Below are positions 25,854 through 34,149 of a stretch of 64,000 nt of DNA, one piece after another. This DNA is from Streptomyces sp. CCM_MD2014 (GTDB taxonomy: Bacteria > Actinomycetota > Actinomycetes > Streptomycetales > Streptomycetaceae): NCBI RefSeq assembly GCF_000772045.1, contig NZ_CP009754.1, positions 3,224,001 to 3,288,000 on the forward strand. The letters run 5' to 3'. The notes under the pieces are model-generated. The model ran no database searches. It saw only the letters and a list, made by a program, of their open reading frames with translations, and was not told where the DNA came from. How positions within the stretch are numbered: position 1 is the first letter of the stretch; every line of letters begins with the position of its first letter. Made by a program: the position numbers and the translations under genes.

Positions 25854-26561
25854 TCACTTGTCCTTCGCGAGTTCGTACGTCCGGTCCTTGTCGGGGACCG
25901 TGGTGTCGCCGCCGGGGGCCACCAGCGCGAGCCGGACGCGCCGCGCGAACGACTCGGCGTAGGTGATGCGCTGGGCGTCGATGGTGGACAGGGCGAAGGT
26001 GATGGGGACGGCGTCGGTGGGTTCGCGGTCGCGGCTGTCCTCGTCGGGCTCCAGCGAGGTGAGTTCGCCGACGTCGATGACCTTGGCGTTGGTCACGATG
26101 ATCTTGGACTGGTCGGGGTCGCCCTCGCGCTGTCCCTCGAAGGTGGCGTACACGTTGACGGTGGCACCCGGGGTGATCTTGCCGGCGACGCCGGTCGCCG
26201 CGTCGATCATGATGGCGACCTCCTGCTGCCCGGGCCGTAGGGCGGGCGTGTCGACGATCATGTCGGTCTGGAGCAGCGAGCCCGCCTTCAGCTTGGTCAC
26301 GGCTATCTTTCCGCGGACCTGGGACAGGTCGGTCACGGCGTTCTCGGACAGCCAGCGCTCGGGCATCTCGATCTTCTCGAACTGCGCCGCGCCGAGCTCC
26401 GTGTAGGGCTCGATGTCGGACTTCAGCCGGTACGCGGTCACCTCGGGGCCGACCTTCGACTTCACGTCGTTGATGACGGACAGCACGCCGGCGAAGGCGC
26501 CGAGGGCGCAGAGGACCGACAGGATCAGCAGGATGATGCCGCGGCGCTGACGGGAGTTCAT
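25854..26561 (-). CDS. RcpC/CpaB SAF-domain pilus protein
   Basis: 235 residues from the ATG at 26561 (an ATG six codons earlier is possible; neither has a strong ribosome site). One N-terminal membrane segment (GIILLILSVLCALGAFAGVLSV), then a SAF domain (DIEPYTELGAAQFEKIEMPERW, AVTKLKAGSLLQTDMI) and the RcpC region (EVAIMIDAATGVAGKITPGATVNVYATFEG). In Gram-negative systems CpaB helps gate the secretin; without an outer membrane its role is unclear. First gene of the seven-gene tad operon. Confidence 0.87.
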   Translation of the reverse strand: MNSRQRRGIILLILSVLCALGAFAGVLSVINDVKSKVGPEVTAYRLKSDIEPYTELGAAQFEKIEMPERWLSENAVTDLSQVRGKIAVTKLKAGSLLQTDMIVDTPALRPGQQEVAIMIDAATGVAGKITPGATVNVYATFEGQREGDPDQSKIIVTNAKVIDVGELTSLEPDEDSRDREPTDAVPITFALSTIDAQRITYAESFARRVRLALVAPGGDTTVPDKDRTYELAKDK

Positions 26562-26681
26562 GGGCCGGTGCAACCTCATTGGGGGGGTGGTCGGATGGTC
26601 CTGACGGACGGATGGCGGCTGACGGGGACTGACGGGAGCTCTCGGGATCGGAACGGGGGCCGACGGCTGGGCGGTACCGAC

Positions 26682-27629
26682 CTACCCAGTCAGGGCGCGT
26701 CTCTCACGACGGCGGCCCAGGGCGGGATCACGGCGGTGGCCCAGCGCGCGCTCCGGTGCGCTGCCCGCGGCGCCGCCGCCCCCGCCGTCGTAGACCGGCG
26801 GCGTCGCGGAGCAGAACACGCAGCGGTCGCCGATGACGTCGATGCCGCACCAGTGGCAGGCCCTCTGCCGTACGGACGTGACCAGTTGGTAGAGGACCGA
26901 GAGATCGGGGAGGTAGGCGCAGAACTCGGTCAGCCGGCCCGTCCCCCACCAGTCGGCGGACTCCGCGGGCAGCGCCGTCTCGCGCAGCCCCTGTACGCGC
27001 CAGGACGGGGCGAGGGTGCCGGTGACCCAGTCGGACGGGAGCTGCCCCTTGGCGACCAGCAGCGAAGTGCCGAACTCGGGTCCGGACAGGGCGGCTTCGG
27101 GGCCGATCCGCACCAGCTGCGGCTCGGGGTGGGCCACGACGCCGAACTGGCTGCCGGGGACCCAGGACCTGGCGTGCGCCTTGAGGTCCACCGGAACGCG
27201 GTCGAGCCGGGCGACGGAGCCGAGCAGGGCGCCGGCGTGGATGTAGTGGGTGAGCAGGCGGCCGGCGGAGGCCAGGACGCCGGCACCGAGGTCGCAGGAG
27301 GCCAGCTGACGCAACTGGCGGGCCAGCACGGCGATGCCGAGCGGCGGGAGGGGCGGCCGGAACAGGGCGATGCGGTCGGTTTCCAGGAGGGCGCGGACCG
27401 TGTGGAGCCGTCGTTCCACGCTTGCCGGGACGGCCTGGGAGCACACCACGATCACGTGCCCGCACTGGTCGACCAGCGTCTGCAGCTCGGTCAGCACCTG
27501 TTCCAGGGGACGCCGGCCGACGTCCTGGAGCACGGCCGCGGGCAGCGTCCGTTCGTCCTGCGGCGGCAGTGCCAGGTCGGCACTGGTCACGGCAATGGCA
27601 GTTGGCACGCGCGGCTCCCCGTCTCCCAT
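26682..27629 (-). CDS. Tad-locus-associated protein with C-terminal zinc ribbon
   Basis: 315 residues from the ATG at 27629; an in-frame GTG at 27662 is the other choice. No known enzyme motif. The first 110 residues look like a small alpha/beta domain (IAVTSADLALPPQDERTL, QCGHVIVVCSQAVPASVERR). The middle is beta-rich (LVRIGPEAALSGPEFGTSLL). The end has CHWCG-x9-CVFC, a zinc-ribbon pattern, then a Gly-rich and Arg-rich tail. It is the gene upstream of rcpC with 120 bp between, and may be the first gene of the tad unit or separately transcribed. Confidence 0.7.
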   Translation of the reverse strand: MGDGEPRVPTAIAVTSADLALPPQDERTLPAAVLQDVGRRPLEQVLTELQTLVDQCGHVIVVCSQAVPASVERRLHTVRALLETDRIALFRPPLPPLGIAVLARQLRQLASCDLGAGVLASAGRLLTHYIHAGALLGSVARLDRVPVDLKAHARSWVPGSQFGVVAHPEPQLVRIGPEAALSGPEFGTSLLVAKGQLPSDWVTGTLAPSWRVQGLRETALPAESADWWGTGRLTEFCAYLPDLSVLYQLVTSVRQRACHWCGIDVIGDRCVFCSATPPVYDGGGGGAAGSAPERALGHRRDPALGRRRERRALTG

Positions 27630-27830
27630 GCCCGTCGGCCCGCCGGTGTTACTCCGGCACACCCGGATGACTTCACTGCGTGACTACCTGAGCACTGTAT
27701 CCACGCGTCTGTGACCGGAGAACAGCGTTTCCGCAGCTGTGGAACAACTTGTGTTGCACAAGGTGCGCCAAAACGGGACAGGTTGAGCATTTTCACGGCC
27801 GAGCCGACCACCCCGGCCCGGTCGCGAACT

Positions 27831-27873
27831 TGGTCCGTACCTACCTCTTGACACTCTCAATTGGTCTGGACCA
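27831..27873 (+). promoter_or_regulatory. DasR-type operator with a second half-matching copy in chitinase promoter
   Basis: TGGTCTGGACCA at 27862-27873 is a near-exact match to the 12-bp chitinase promoter repeat/DasR element TGGTCTAGACCA. A degenerate copy, TGGTCCGTACCT, lies 31 bp upstream (27831-27842). A TTGACA hexamer at 27848-27853 lies between them, so the main site overlaps the expected promoter spacer. DasR represses chitin and N-acetylglucosamine genes and is released by glucosamine-6-phosphate. Confidence 0.85.
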
Positions 27874-27933
27874 CCTTGTACGTCAGCGGTGGCCACCGTC
27901 CCCATCCCGCCCCACCCCACACCGGAGGCAGCA

Positions 27934-29649
27934 GTGGACCCCGTACGCAGACGGCGCGGAAGACGTCTCGGCTCCCTGACGGGCGCCGTCACCGCCGCGC
28001 TGGCCCTCGCGTTCACGGCCGTCGGCCCGGCATCGGCCGCCGACGTCAACAACGCCAAGAACGCCGGTTTCGAGTCCGGTCTGAGCAACTGGACGTGCTC
28101 GGCGGGGAGCGGCACCACCGTCTCCTCCCCCGCGCACTCGGGCTCCGCCGCGCTGAAGGCCACCCCGGCCGGGCAGGACAACGCGCGCTGTTCGCAGAGC
28201 GTCGCGGTGCGGCCCAACTCGACGTACACGCTGAGCGCGTGGGTGCAGGGCGGCTACACATACCTGGGCGTGACGGGCACCGGCACCACGGACGTCTCGA
28301 CCTGGACCCCGGACTCGACCTCCTGGAAGCAGCTGAAGACCACCTTCAGCACCGGCTCCTCGACGACCTCCGTGACGGTCTACACGCACGGCTGGTACGG
28401 GCAGTCCGCGTACTACGTCGACGACCTGTCCGTCTTCGGCCCGGACGGGGGCGGTGGCGACGACGGGAACCCCGACCCCACGGTCCCGTCGGCCCCGGCG
28501 GGCCTGAGCGTCTCCGGTACGACCCCGAACTCGGCCTCCCTCACCTGGAACACGGTCTCGGGCGCCACCGGCTACAACGTCTACCGCGACGGCACGAAGG
28601 TCACCGCGGTGACCGGCACGTCGGCGACGGTGACCGGCCTCGCGGCCTCCACCTCGTACTCCTTCCAGGTCACGGCGACGAACGCGGCCGGTGAGTCGGC
28701 GAAGTCGGCCGCGGTCACGGCCCGCACCACGGCGCCGGACGACGGCGGCGGCAACGGCGGCGACCTGCCCAAGCACGCGGTGACCGGCTACTGGCAGAAC
28801 TTCAACAACGGTGCGACGGTCCAGAAGATCTCCGACGTGCCGTCGGCGTACGACATCATCGCGGTGGCCTTCGCCGACGCGACCACGACGCCGGGCGCGG
28901 TCACCTTCAACCTCGACTCGGCCGGGCTCGGCGGGTACACGGTCGACCAGTTCAAGGCGGACGTGCGGGCCAAGCAGGCCGCGGGCAAGAAGGTCATCAT
29001 CTCGGTGGGCGGCGAGAAGGGCACCGTCTCGGTGAACAGCTCCGCCTCCGCGACGAACTTCGCCAACTCGGTCTACTCCCTCATGCAGGAGTACGGCTTC
29101 GACGGCGTCGACATCGACCTCGAGAACGGCATCAACCCGACCTACATGACCCAGGCCCTGCGCGCCCTGTCGGCGAAGGCCGGCCCGGACATGATCCTGA
29201 CGATGGCCCCGCAGACCATCGACATGCAGTCGACGCAGGGCGGCTACTTCCAGACCGCGCTGAACGTCAAGGACATCCTCACGGTCGTCAACATGCAGTA
29301 CTACAACAGCGGCACGATGCTGGGCTGCGACGGCAAGGTGTACGCGCAGGGCACGGTCGACTTCCTCACCGCCCTGGCCTGCATCCAGCTCGAGGGCGGC
29401 CTCGACCCGTCCCAGGTGGGCCTGGGCCTGCCGGCCTCCACCCGCGCGGCGGGCGGCGGCTACGTCTCCCCGTCGGTGGTCAACGCCGCCCTGGACTGCC
29501 TCACCAAGGCGACCAACTGCGGCTCCTTCAAGCCCTCGAAGACGTACCCCGGCCTGCGGGGCGCGATGACCTGGTCCACCAACTGGGACGCCACGGCGGG
29601 CAACGCGTGGTCGAACGCGGTGGGTGCGCACGTGGACGCGATGCCGTAG
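27934..29649 (+). CDS. chiA: Secreted GH18 chitinase with CBM and fibronectin III domains
   Basis: 571 residues. GTG start at 27934 chosen for GGAGGCAGCA just before it. A basic twin-Arg-like N-terminus (VRRRRGRRLGSLTGAV) leads into a signal peptide with cleavage near ASA-AD. Domains: a jelly-roll carbohydrate-binding module (about residues 36-170, GFESGLSNWTCSAGSG to YYVDDLSVFGP), a fibronectin III domain (about 185-270, PAGLSVSGTTPNSASLTWNT), a Gly/Asp linker, then GH18 (about 285-571) with the catalytic DGVDIDLEN. It hydrolyses chitin outside the cell. A DasR-type site lies upstream and a hairpin follows. The chiA name rests on remembered S. coelicolor gene order. Confidence 0.93.
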   Translation: MDPVRRRRGRRLGSLTGAVTAALALAFTAVGPASAADVNNAKNAGFESGLSNWTCSAGSGTTVSSPAHSGSAALKATPAGQDNARCSQSVAVRPNSTYTLSAWVQGGYTYLGVTGTGTTDVSTWTPDSTSWKQLKTTFSTGSSTTSVTVYTHGWYGQSAYYVDDLSVFGPDGGGGDDGNPDPTVPSAPAGLSVSGTTPNSASLTWNTVSGATGYNVYRDGTKVTAVTGTSATVTGLAASTSYSFQVTATNAAGESAKSAAVTARTTAPDDGGGNGGDLPKHAVTGYWQNFNNGATVQKISDVPSAYDIIAVAFADATTTPGAVTFNLDSAGLGGYTVDQFKADVRAKQAAGKKVIISVGGEKGTVSVNSSASATNFANSVYSLMQEYGFDGVDIDLENGINPTYMTQALRALSAKAGPDMILTMAPQTIDMQSTQGGYFQTALNVKDILTVVNMQYYNSGTMLGCDGKVYAQGTVDFLTALACIQLEGGLDPSQVGLGLPASTRAAGGGYVSPSVVNAALDCLTKATNCGSFKPSKTYPGLRGAMTWSTNWDATAGNAWSNAVGAHVDAMP

Positions 29650-29672
29650 CCCGGAACCGACCGGTCCGACCC

Positions 29673-29706
29673 GGCCCCTGCCCGCCGACACGTGCGGGCG
29701 GGGGCC
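29673..29706 (+). terminator. Terminator hairpin after chitinase
   Basis: A 13-bp stem, GGCCCCTGCCCGC (29673-29685) with GCGGGCGGGGGCC (29694-29706), contains one T-G pair. It lies 23 bases after the stop. Confidence 0.85.
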
Positions 29707-29995
29707 TCTCGCGCTCCCGAGGTGCCGTACGCGTCCGGACCGGACTGGACGCAGGGCGTCCCCCGTCTCCGCGGGCGCCCCGCGACTCCGTCCGGGACGT
29801 CGCCTCCGGCGACGCCCGCTTCGCCGTGGCACGGTCGGGACGACGCCCCTCGCCGGCAGCCGGGAGGCCCTGCGGCGCCTGATCGCCGACATCGAGGCGG
29901 GGAGGCCGGCCACTTTCCGTGGAATCCGTGTGAAACATTTCCCGGGGTCCACCGCATTGACGAGGTGGAGGCTGCAGACATCGGGGGCGCTGGGT

Positions 29996-30508
29996 ATGGC
30001 ACGGCAGAGACGGTCGGACGAGTACGCCGAGTTCGCGACGGCGCGGGCCGGGCATCTGTACCGGTCCGCCTGTCTGCTCACCGCCGGGGACACGCATCTG
30101 GCCGAGGATCTCGTGCAGGAGACCTTCGGGCGGCTGTACGTGCGGTGGGGGCGGGTGTCACGGGTGGAGAACCCGGCCGCCTACGCGCAGACCGTGCTCA
30201 CCCGCGCCTTCCTCGCCCATCAGCGGCGGCGCAGCAGCGGAGAACGGGCCACCGATGTCTTCCCCGATCTGCCCGGTGCCGGTGACGGGGACGCGCCGCT
30301 GCGGCTGACGCTGCTGGACGCACTCGCGCGGCTGCCCGCCAAGGACCGGGCCGTCGTCGTCCTGCGGTACTGGGACGACCGCTCGGTCGAGCAGGCCGCC
30401 GACGTGCTCGGCGTCAGTTCGGCGGCGGTGCGGACGCGCTGTTCGCGTGCGCTCGGCCGGCTGCGGGCACTGCTGGGCGAGGATCTCGCCGAGTACGCCA
30501 GACCCTGA
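29996..30508 (+). CDS. SigE-family ECF RNA polymerase sigma factor
   Basis: 170 residues, ATG after GGGGG. Region 2 reads YAEFATARAGHLYRSACLLTAGDTHLAEDLVQETFGRLYV (about residues 9-48) and region 4 reads DALARLPAKDRAVVVLRYWDD then SVEQAADVLGVSSAAVRTRCSRALGRLR. It fits the short SigE-type ECF group of actinomycetes (about 170 residues, no SnoaL extension). The 289 bp upstream include GTGAAACATTTCCC (29930-29943), an ECF-type -35-like sequence that may give autoregulation; this is a guess. The next gene codes for its probable membrane partner. Confidence 0.88.
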   Translation: MARQRRSDEYAEFATARAGHLYRSACLLTAGDTHLAEDLVQETFGRLYVRWGRVSRVENPAAYAQTVLTRAFLAHQRRRSSGERATDVFPDLPGAGDGDAPLRLTLLDALARLPAKDRAVVVLRYWDDRSVEQAADVLGVSSAAVRTRCSRALGRLRALLGEDLAEYARP

Positions 30509-30517
30509 GGTCCGATC

Positions 30518-30638
30518 TCCTTCCGTCCCGTCCCGTCCTTCCGTCCCGGCCTTCCTCCCGTCCATCCATCCCGTCGTCTCCTTCTCGTTCATCCATCCCG
30601 TCGTTTCCTTCTCGTCGACTTCTCTCATCTCTTTTCAC
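30518..30638. repeat. Pyrimidine-rich tract with tandem 27-bp repeat
   Basis: About four fifths of the plus strand here is C or T. Two adjacent 27-bp units (30563-30589 and 30590-30616, core CATCCATCCCGTCGT) differ at two positions. The tract fills the gap between the sigma factor and its partner gene. It carries no reading frame of note. Confidence 0.8.
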
Positions 30639-30661
30639 CCATGCGGAAAGGGTGGTTCGCC

Positions 30662-31936
30662 ATGCCCGAAAAGCAGCACCAGGATCCCTTCGAGGAGCGG
30701 CTCACCGCCGCGCTGCGCGACACCGGCGGCGCGTTCCGGGCCGTCGACCGCACGGCCCTGGTCGACGCGGGACGCAACCGCGGGCGCCGGGCGCTGACGC
30801 GGCGCCGTACCGGCGTGCTGGGCGGGGTGGCCGGGGTCGCCCTGATCGGAGTGGGCGGGGCGATGCTGCTTCCGTCGGGGGGCTCCGACGACGGCGAGCA
30901 GTCCTCCGTGGCGTCCCGGGCCACCGCCCGTGCCTCCGCCTCGGCCGCTGCGGAACCGGTGTCCGGCGACACGATCCTCAAGTCACTGAAGGAGCTGCTT
31001 CCCGAGGGCGAGGTCAGCGAGGAGGACGCCCGGGGATCCGATGAGAAACCGGGGCCGTACGCGCAGGTCGTGTTCGACGACGGCGAGGGCGCGGCCGCGA
31101 TCAGTCTGGGCTTCGGGCGGGTCGAGCCCGGGGGTTCGGAGGTGGGGCAGCTCACCCGGTGTCCGGACGAGACCTTCGTCCCCTACGACTCCTGCGACTC
31201 CGGCCGGCTGGAGGACGGCTCGACGCTGAGGCTGCTGCAGGGCTACGAGTATCCCGACCGGCGGGTCGACACCAAGCTCTGGTCCGCCGACCTCGTCACG
31301 GCCGAGGGGCAGCACGTCAGTGTGAGTGAGTGGAACTCCCCCGCCCAGAAGGGGGCGCCCGTCACGCGGGAGGACCCGCCCTTGTCGACCGAGGCGTTGA
31401 AGAAGCTGGTCACGGCCGACGTGTGGCGCGACGTGGTGGCGGCCACGCCGGTGCGGCCGGCGCCCACGGGCTCCGCCCCTTCCTCCGAGCGCGAACGGCC
31501 GCCCGCCGTCTCGGGCAAGGACATCACCCAGACGCTCGCCGGGCTGCTCCCCGCCGGGCTGGACGTGGTCAAGAAGGGGGGCCAGGACACCGAGTTCTCC
31601 TACGTCGTCGTCGACGACGGGCGTGGCGCGAGTCTCGTCCAGGTCAATGTGCAGCACGGCATGGACGATGTCGCCGGCCAGCTCTACGCCTCCGGTGAGA
31701 CCCTTCTCGACGGCACCCGCATCGCCACGCATCAAGGGGTCGGCGACGACCGGGTCCCGGGGGTTCTGATGTGGACGGTGGACACCATGCGCGCCGGTGA
31801 CGACGGGTTCCGCGTCGTGGTCAGCGAGTTCAACAACGGCTCCGCCCATGGCCGGCCCACCCGCGATGCTCCCGCGCTGACCATGGACCGGCTGCGGGAG
31901 ATCGCGCTCAGCGAGGAGTGGGACAAGCTGCGATAG
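30662..31936 (+). CDS. Membrane-anchored sigma-factor partner with duplicated extracellular domain
   Basis: 424 residues from the ATG at 30662, after AAAGGGTGG. An N-terminal cytoplasmic part (residues 1-55, FEERLTAALRDTGGAFRAVD) precedes one membrane segment (GVLGGVAGVALIGVGGAMLL) and an extracellular region. That region contains two related copies: about residues 100-255 (SGDTILKSLKELLPEG ... FDDGEGAAAISLGFGR ... LSTEALKKLVTADVW) and 285-424 (SGKDITQTLAGLLPAG ... VDDGRGASLVQVNVQHG ... LTMDRLREIALSEEW). It has no classical anti-sigma HXXXCXXC zinc motif. Its place after a SigE-family sigma gene suggests it controls that factor. Confidence 0.78.
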   Translation: MPEKQHQDPFEERLTAALRDTGGAFRAVDRTALVDAGRNRGRRALTRRRTGVLGGVAGVALIGVGGAMLLPSGGSDDGEQSSVASRATARASASAAAEPVSGDTILKSLKELLPEGEVSEEDARGSDEKPGPYAQVVFDDGEGAAAISLGFGRVEPGGSEVGQLTRCPDETFVPYDSCDSGRLEDGSTLRLLQGYEYPDRRVDTKLWSADLVTAEGQHVSVSEWNSPAQKGAPVTREDPPLSTEALKKLVTADVWRDVVAATPVRPAPTGSAPSSERERPPAVSGKDITQTLAGLLPAGLDVVKKGGQDTEFSYVVVDDGRGASLVQVNVQHGMDDVAGQLYASGETLLDGTRIATHQGVGDDRVPGVLMWTVDTMRAGDDGFRVVVSEFNNGSAHGRPTRDAPALTMDRLREIALSEEWDKLR

Positions 31937-31951
31937 ACGGGAGGGGGACGG

Positions 31952-33274
31952 CTAGAAGAACTCCGACCACGGCTGGTCCCAGATCTGCTTCACGCACAGG
32001 ACCAGGAACAGCAGCCCGGCGACGGCCAGCATGCCGTTGCTGAGGCTGCCGTTGCGCCACTCGCGCGGGGTGCGGGAGGAGTTGAGGAGCCACATCAGGG
32101 TGAGGGCGAGGAAGGGCATGAAGGCGGCGCCCAGGACGCCGTAGATGATGATCAGACGGAAGGGCTCGTCCTGGAAGAGCAGGATGATGGGCGGGAAGGT
32201 GAGCCAGAGCAGGTAGGCGCGGAAGGCCCAGGAGCGTTCGCGGCGGCCCGAGGCCAACTCGTCGCCGCGCGCCTCCCGTTCGCCGCCGCGGCGGGCCAGG
32301 AAGTCGGCGAACATCAGGCTCACGCCGTGCCAGACGCCGATCAGCGAGGTGAACGAGGTGGCGAAGAAGCCGATGAGGAAGAGTTTTCCGGTCGCCGTGC
32401 CATACTCCTCCTCCAGGATGTCGCCGAGCTGGATCAGGCCCTTGTCGCCGCTCGCGATCGCGATGCCTGCCGAGTGGAGCAGTTCGGCGCCGACGAAGAG
32501 CATCGCGACGACGAAGATGCCGGTCGTGGCGTAGGCGACCCGGTTGTCCAGGCGCATGACCTTCATCCAGCCCGTGCTGGTCCAGCCCTTGGCGTTGACC
32601 CAGTAGCCGTACGCGGCCAGCGTGATGGTGCCGCCCACGCCGCCGATCAGGCCCAGCGTGTTGAGGACCGAGTCCTTCTCGTCGGGGAGGACCGGGAGGA
32701 GTCCGGCGAAGGCGTCGCCCAGGTTGGGCGTGACGCGGATCGCCAGGTACACCGTGACGACGAACATGACGCCCACCAGGACGGTCATGACCTTCTCGAA
32801 GACGTTGTACTTGTTGAACCAGACGAAGACCAGGCCCACCAGGCCGCAGGCGATGCCCCACCATTCCAGGCCCATCACGTCCGGGAAGAGGGCCTGGAGG
32901 GGCAGGGCGCTGGACGACATCGCCGCGGCGCCGTAGACGAAGCCCCAGATCACGGCGTAGACCGCGAAGAACCACGTGGTCCAGGGGCCGATGCTGGCCC
33001 AGCCGTCGAAGAGTGTGCGGCCGGTGGCCAGGTGCCAGCGGCCGCACGCCTCGGCGAGGGAGATCTTCACGAGACAGCCGATGACCGCCGCCCACAGCAG
33101 GGTGTAGCCGAAGTTGCTGCCCGCGATGAGGGTGGCCACGAGGTCGCCGGCGCCGACGCCGGTCGCGGCGACGACGATGCCGGGGCCGATGTAGCGCCAA
33201 CTGGACTTACGGGGAGCCGAGTCGGCACCCACCGTTACGCCCGCGTCTGAGGTGTTGCCCGTGGTGTCCGCCAT
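31952..33274 (-). CDS. NRAMP-superfamily membrane transporter lacking canonical metal-site motifs
   Basis: 440 residues from the ATG at 33274, eleven or so membrane segments. The fold is clear (WRYIGPGIVVAATGVGAGDL, SLAEACGRWHLATGRTLFDG, KVMTVLVGVMFVVTVYLAI, FFATSFTSLIGVWHGVSL). Canonical NRAMP manganese/iron transporters have DPGN in helix 1 and MPH in helix 6. Here helix 1 reads GVGAGDL and helix 6 reads GGVGGTITLAAYGYWVNA, so neither motif is present. The ion or solute is therefore unknown. It is convergent with the sigma partner gene. Confidence 0.87.
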   Translation of the reverse strand: MADTTGNTSDAGVTVGADSAPRKSSWRYIGPGIVVAATGVGAGDLVATLIAGSNFGYTLLWAAVIGCLVKISLAEACGRWHLATGRTLFDGWASIGPWTTWFFAVYAVIWGFVYGAAAMSSSALPLQALFPDVMGLEWWGIACGLVGLVFVWFNKYNVFEKVMTVLVGVMFVVTVYLAIRVTPNLGDAFAGLLPVLPDEKDSVLNTLGLIGGVGGTITLAAYGYWVNAKGWTSTGWMKVMRLDNRVAYATTGIFVVAMLFVGAELLHSAGIAIASGDKGLIQLGDILEEEYGTATGKLFLIGFFATSFTSLIGVWHGVSLMFADFLARRGGEREARGDELASGRRERSWAFRAYLLWLTFPPIILLFQDEPFRLIIIYGVLGAAFMPFLALTLMWLLNSSRTPREWRNGSLSNGMLAVAGLLFLVLCVKQIWDQPWSEFF

Positions 33275-33341
33275 GGGGGTCAAGAAAGCCCATGGTCGCC
33301 GGTGCGACAAGAGGGCGTGCACGGATCTTCACCTGATGCGC

Positions 33342-34028
33342 CTACTCGGCGCGGGCGGTGGCCTCCTCGGCGTCCTTCGCGTCCTTCGTGTCCTTGGCGT
33401 CCTTGGCGTCCTTGGCGTCCTTGGCGTACTTGGCGTCCCGGGAAACGGCTTCGGCTTCCCCGCCCGCTTCGGTCTCCGTCTCGGGCTCGGACTCGGTCTC
33501 GGACTCGGGCTCGGTCTCCGCCTCGCCGTCCTCGAAGTACGCGTCGAGGACCTCGTCCAGGGCCGATTCCCACTCCGGGAAGAGGCTGCGCGACGCGGCC
33601 TCGATCTCGATCGGGTACCAGCGGCGGTCGGGCGTGTGCACCGTCACCGTGAACCGCTTGCCGAAGCGTCCCGTCTCCGTCTCGACGGCCCCGACCTCGT
33701 CCCAGCGGAACTCACAGCTCTGGTCGTCTAGGGAGAGACGTACGCCCTTGTGGTCCGCGACGATCCTGGCGCGGCGGTCGGAGGCCTCGAAGACCGGACC
33801 GTCCACGGGGGCCTCGTCCTCCGGTTCCGCGGCGTCCGCGGCGAGCGGTTCGCCGACGGCCGAGGACTCCGAGGGCTGTTCGGACTCCGCGGCGGCGTCG
33901 TTCACCGCCTCGTCGCGTCTCGCGTCCTCCGGCTCACCGGACACGGGTGCGGTGAGCCCGGGGATGAATGCCGGGTCGAATCCGGCGCCTTCCAGGGGCT
34001 GGCTCGTCGATCCTCTGCGCTGCTCCAC
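33342..34028 (-). CDS. Low-complexity acidic protein with PH-like core
   Basis: 228 residues, GTG start without a clear ribosome site. The first 75 residues are Glu/Ala/Asp-rich. A compact middle domain (about 78-170, RRARIVADHKGVRLSLDDQS, EFRWDEVGAVETETGRFGKR, VHTPDRRWYPIEIEA) looks like a small beta-barrel/PH-like fold. The end is a Glu/Thr/Ser/Pro stretch followed by repeated KDA units (DAKDAKDAKDTKDAKDAEEA), encoded by 9-bp GTCCTTGGC repeats at 33380-33440. The family is a Streptomyces hypothetical as far as I can tell. Confidence 0.75.
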   Translation of the reverse strand: MEQRRGSTSQPLEGAGFDPAFIPGLTAPVSGEPEDARRDEAVNDAAAESEQPSESSAVGEPLAADAAEPEDEAPVDGPVFEASDRRARIVADHKGVRLSLDDQSCEFRWDEVGAVETETGRFGKRFTVTVHTPDRRWYPIEIEAASRSLFPEWESALDEVLDAYFEDGEAETEPESETESEPETETEAGGEAEAVSRDAKYAKDAKDAKDAKDTKDAKDAEEATARAE

Positions 34029-34101
34029 GCGGGCAGTATGGTCGACGATCCTGTGTCGGGCACAGCCAGCCCCGACTTCGTTATGAGACGCCTACACGAG
34101 C

Positions 34102-34142
34102 CGCCCGTACGAGTCGTTCGAGTCCGACGAGTCGTACGGGCG
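34102..34142 (-). terminator. Terminator after gntP
   Basis: CGCCCGTACGA (34102-34112) pairs with TCGTACGGGCG (34132-34142), just beyond the gntP stop at 34150. Confidence 0.8.
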
Positions 34143-34149
34143 CCCCTCC

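Noticed and set aside
29707..29995. Small gene upstream of the sigma factor
   Set aside because: A frame reads SREALRRLIADIEAGRPATF in part, but it lacks a start with ribosome site and is continuous with the sigma frame by chance.
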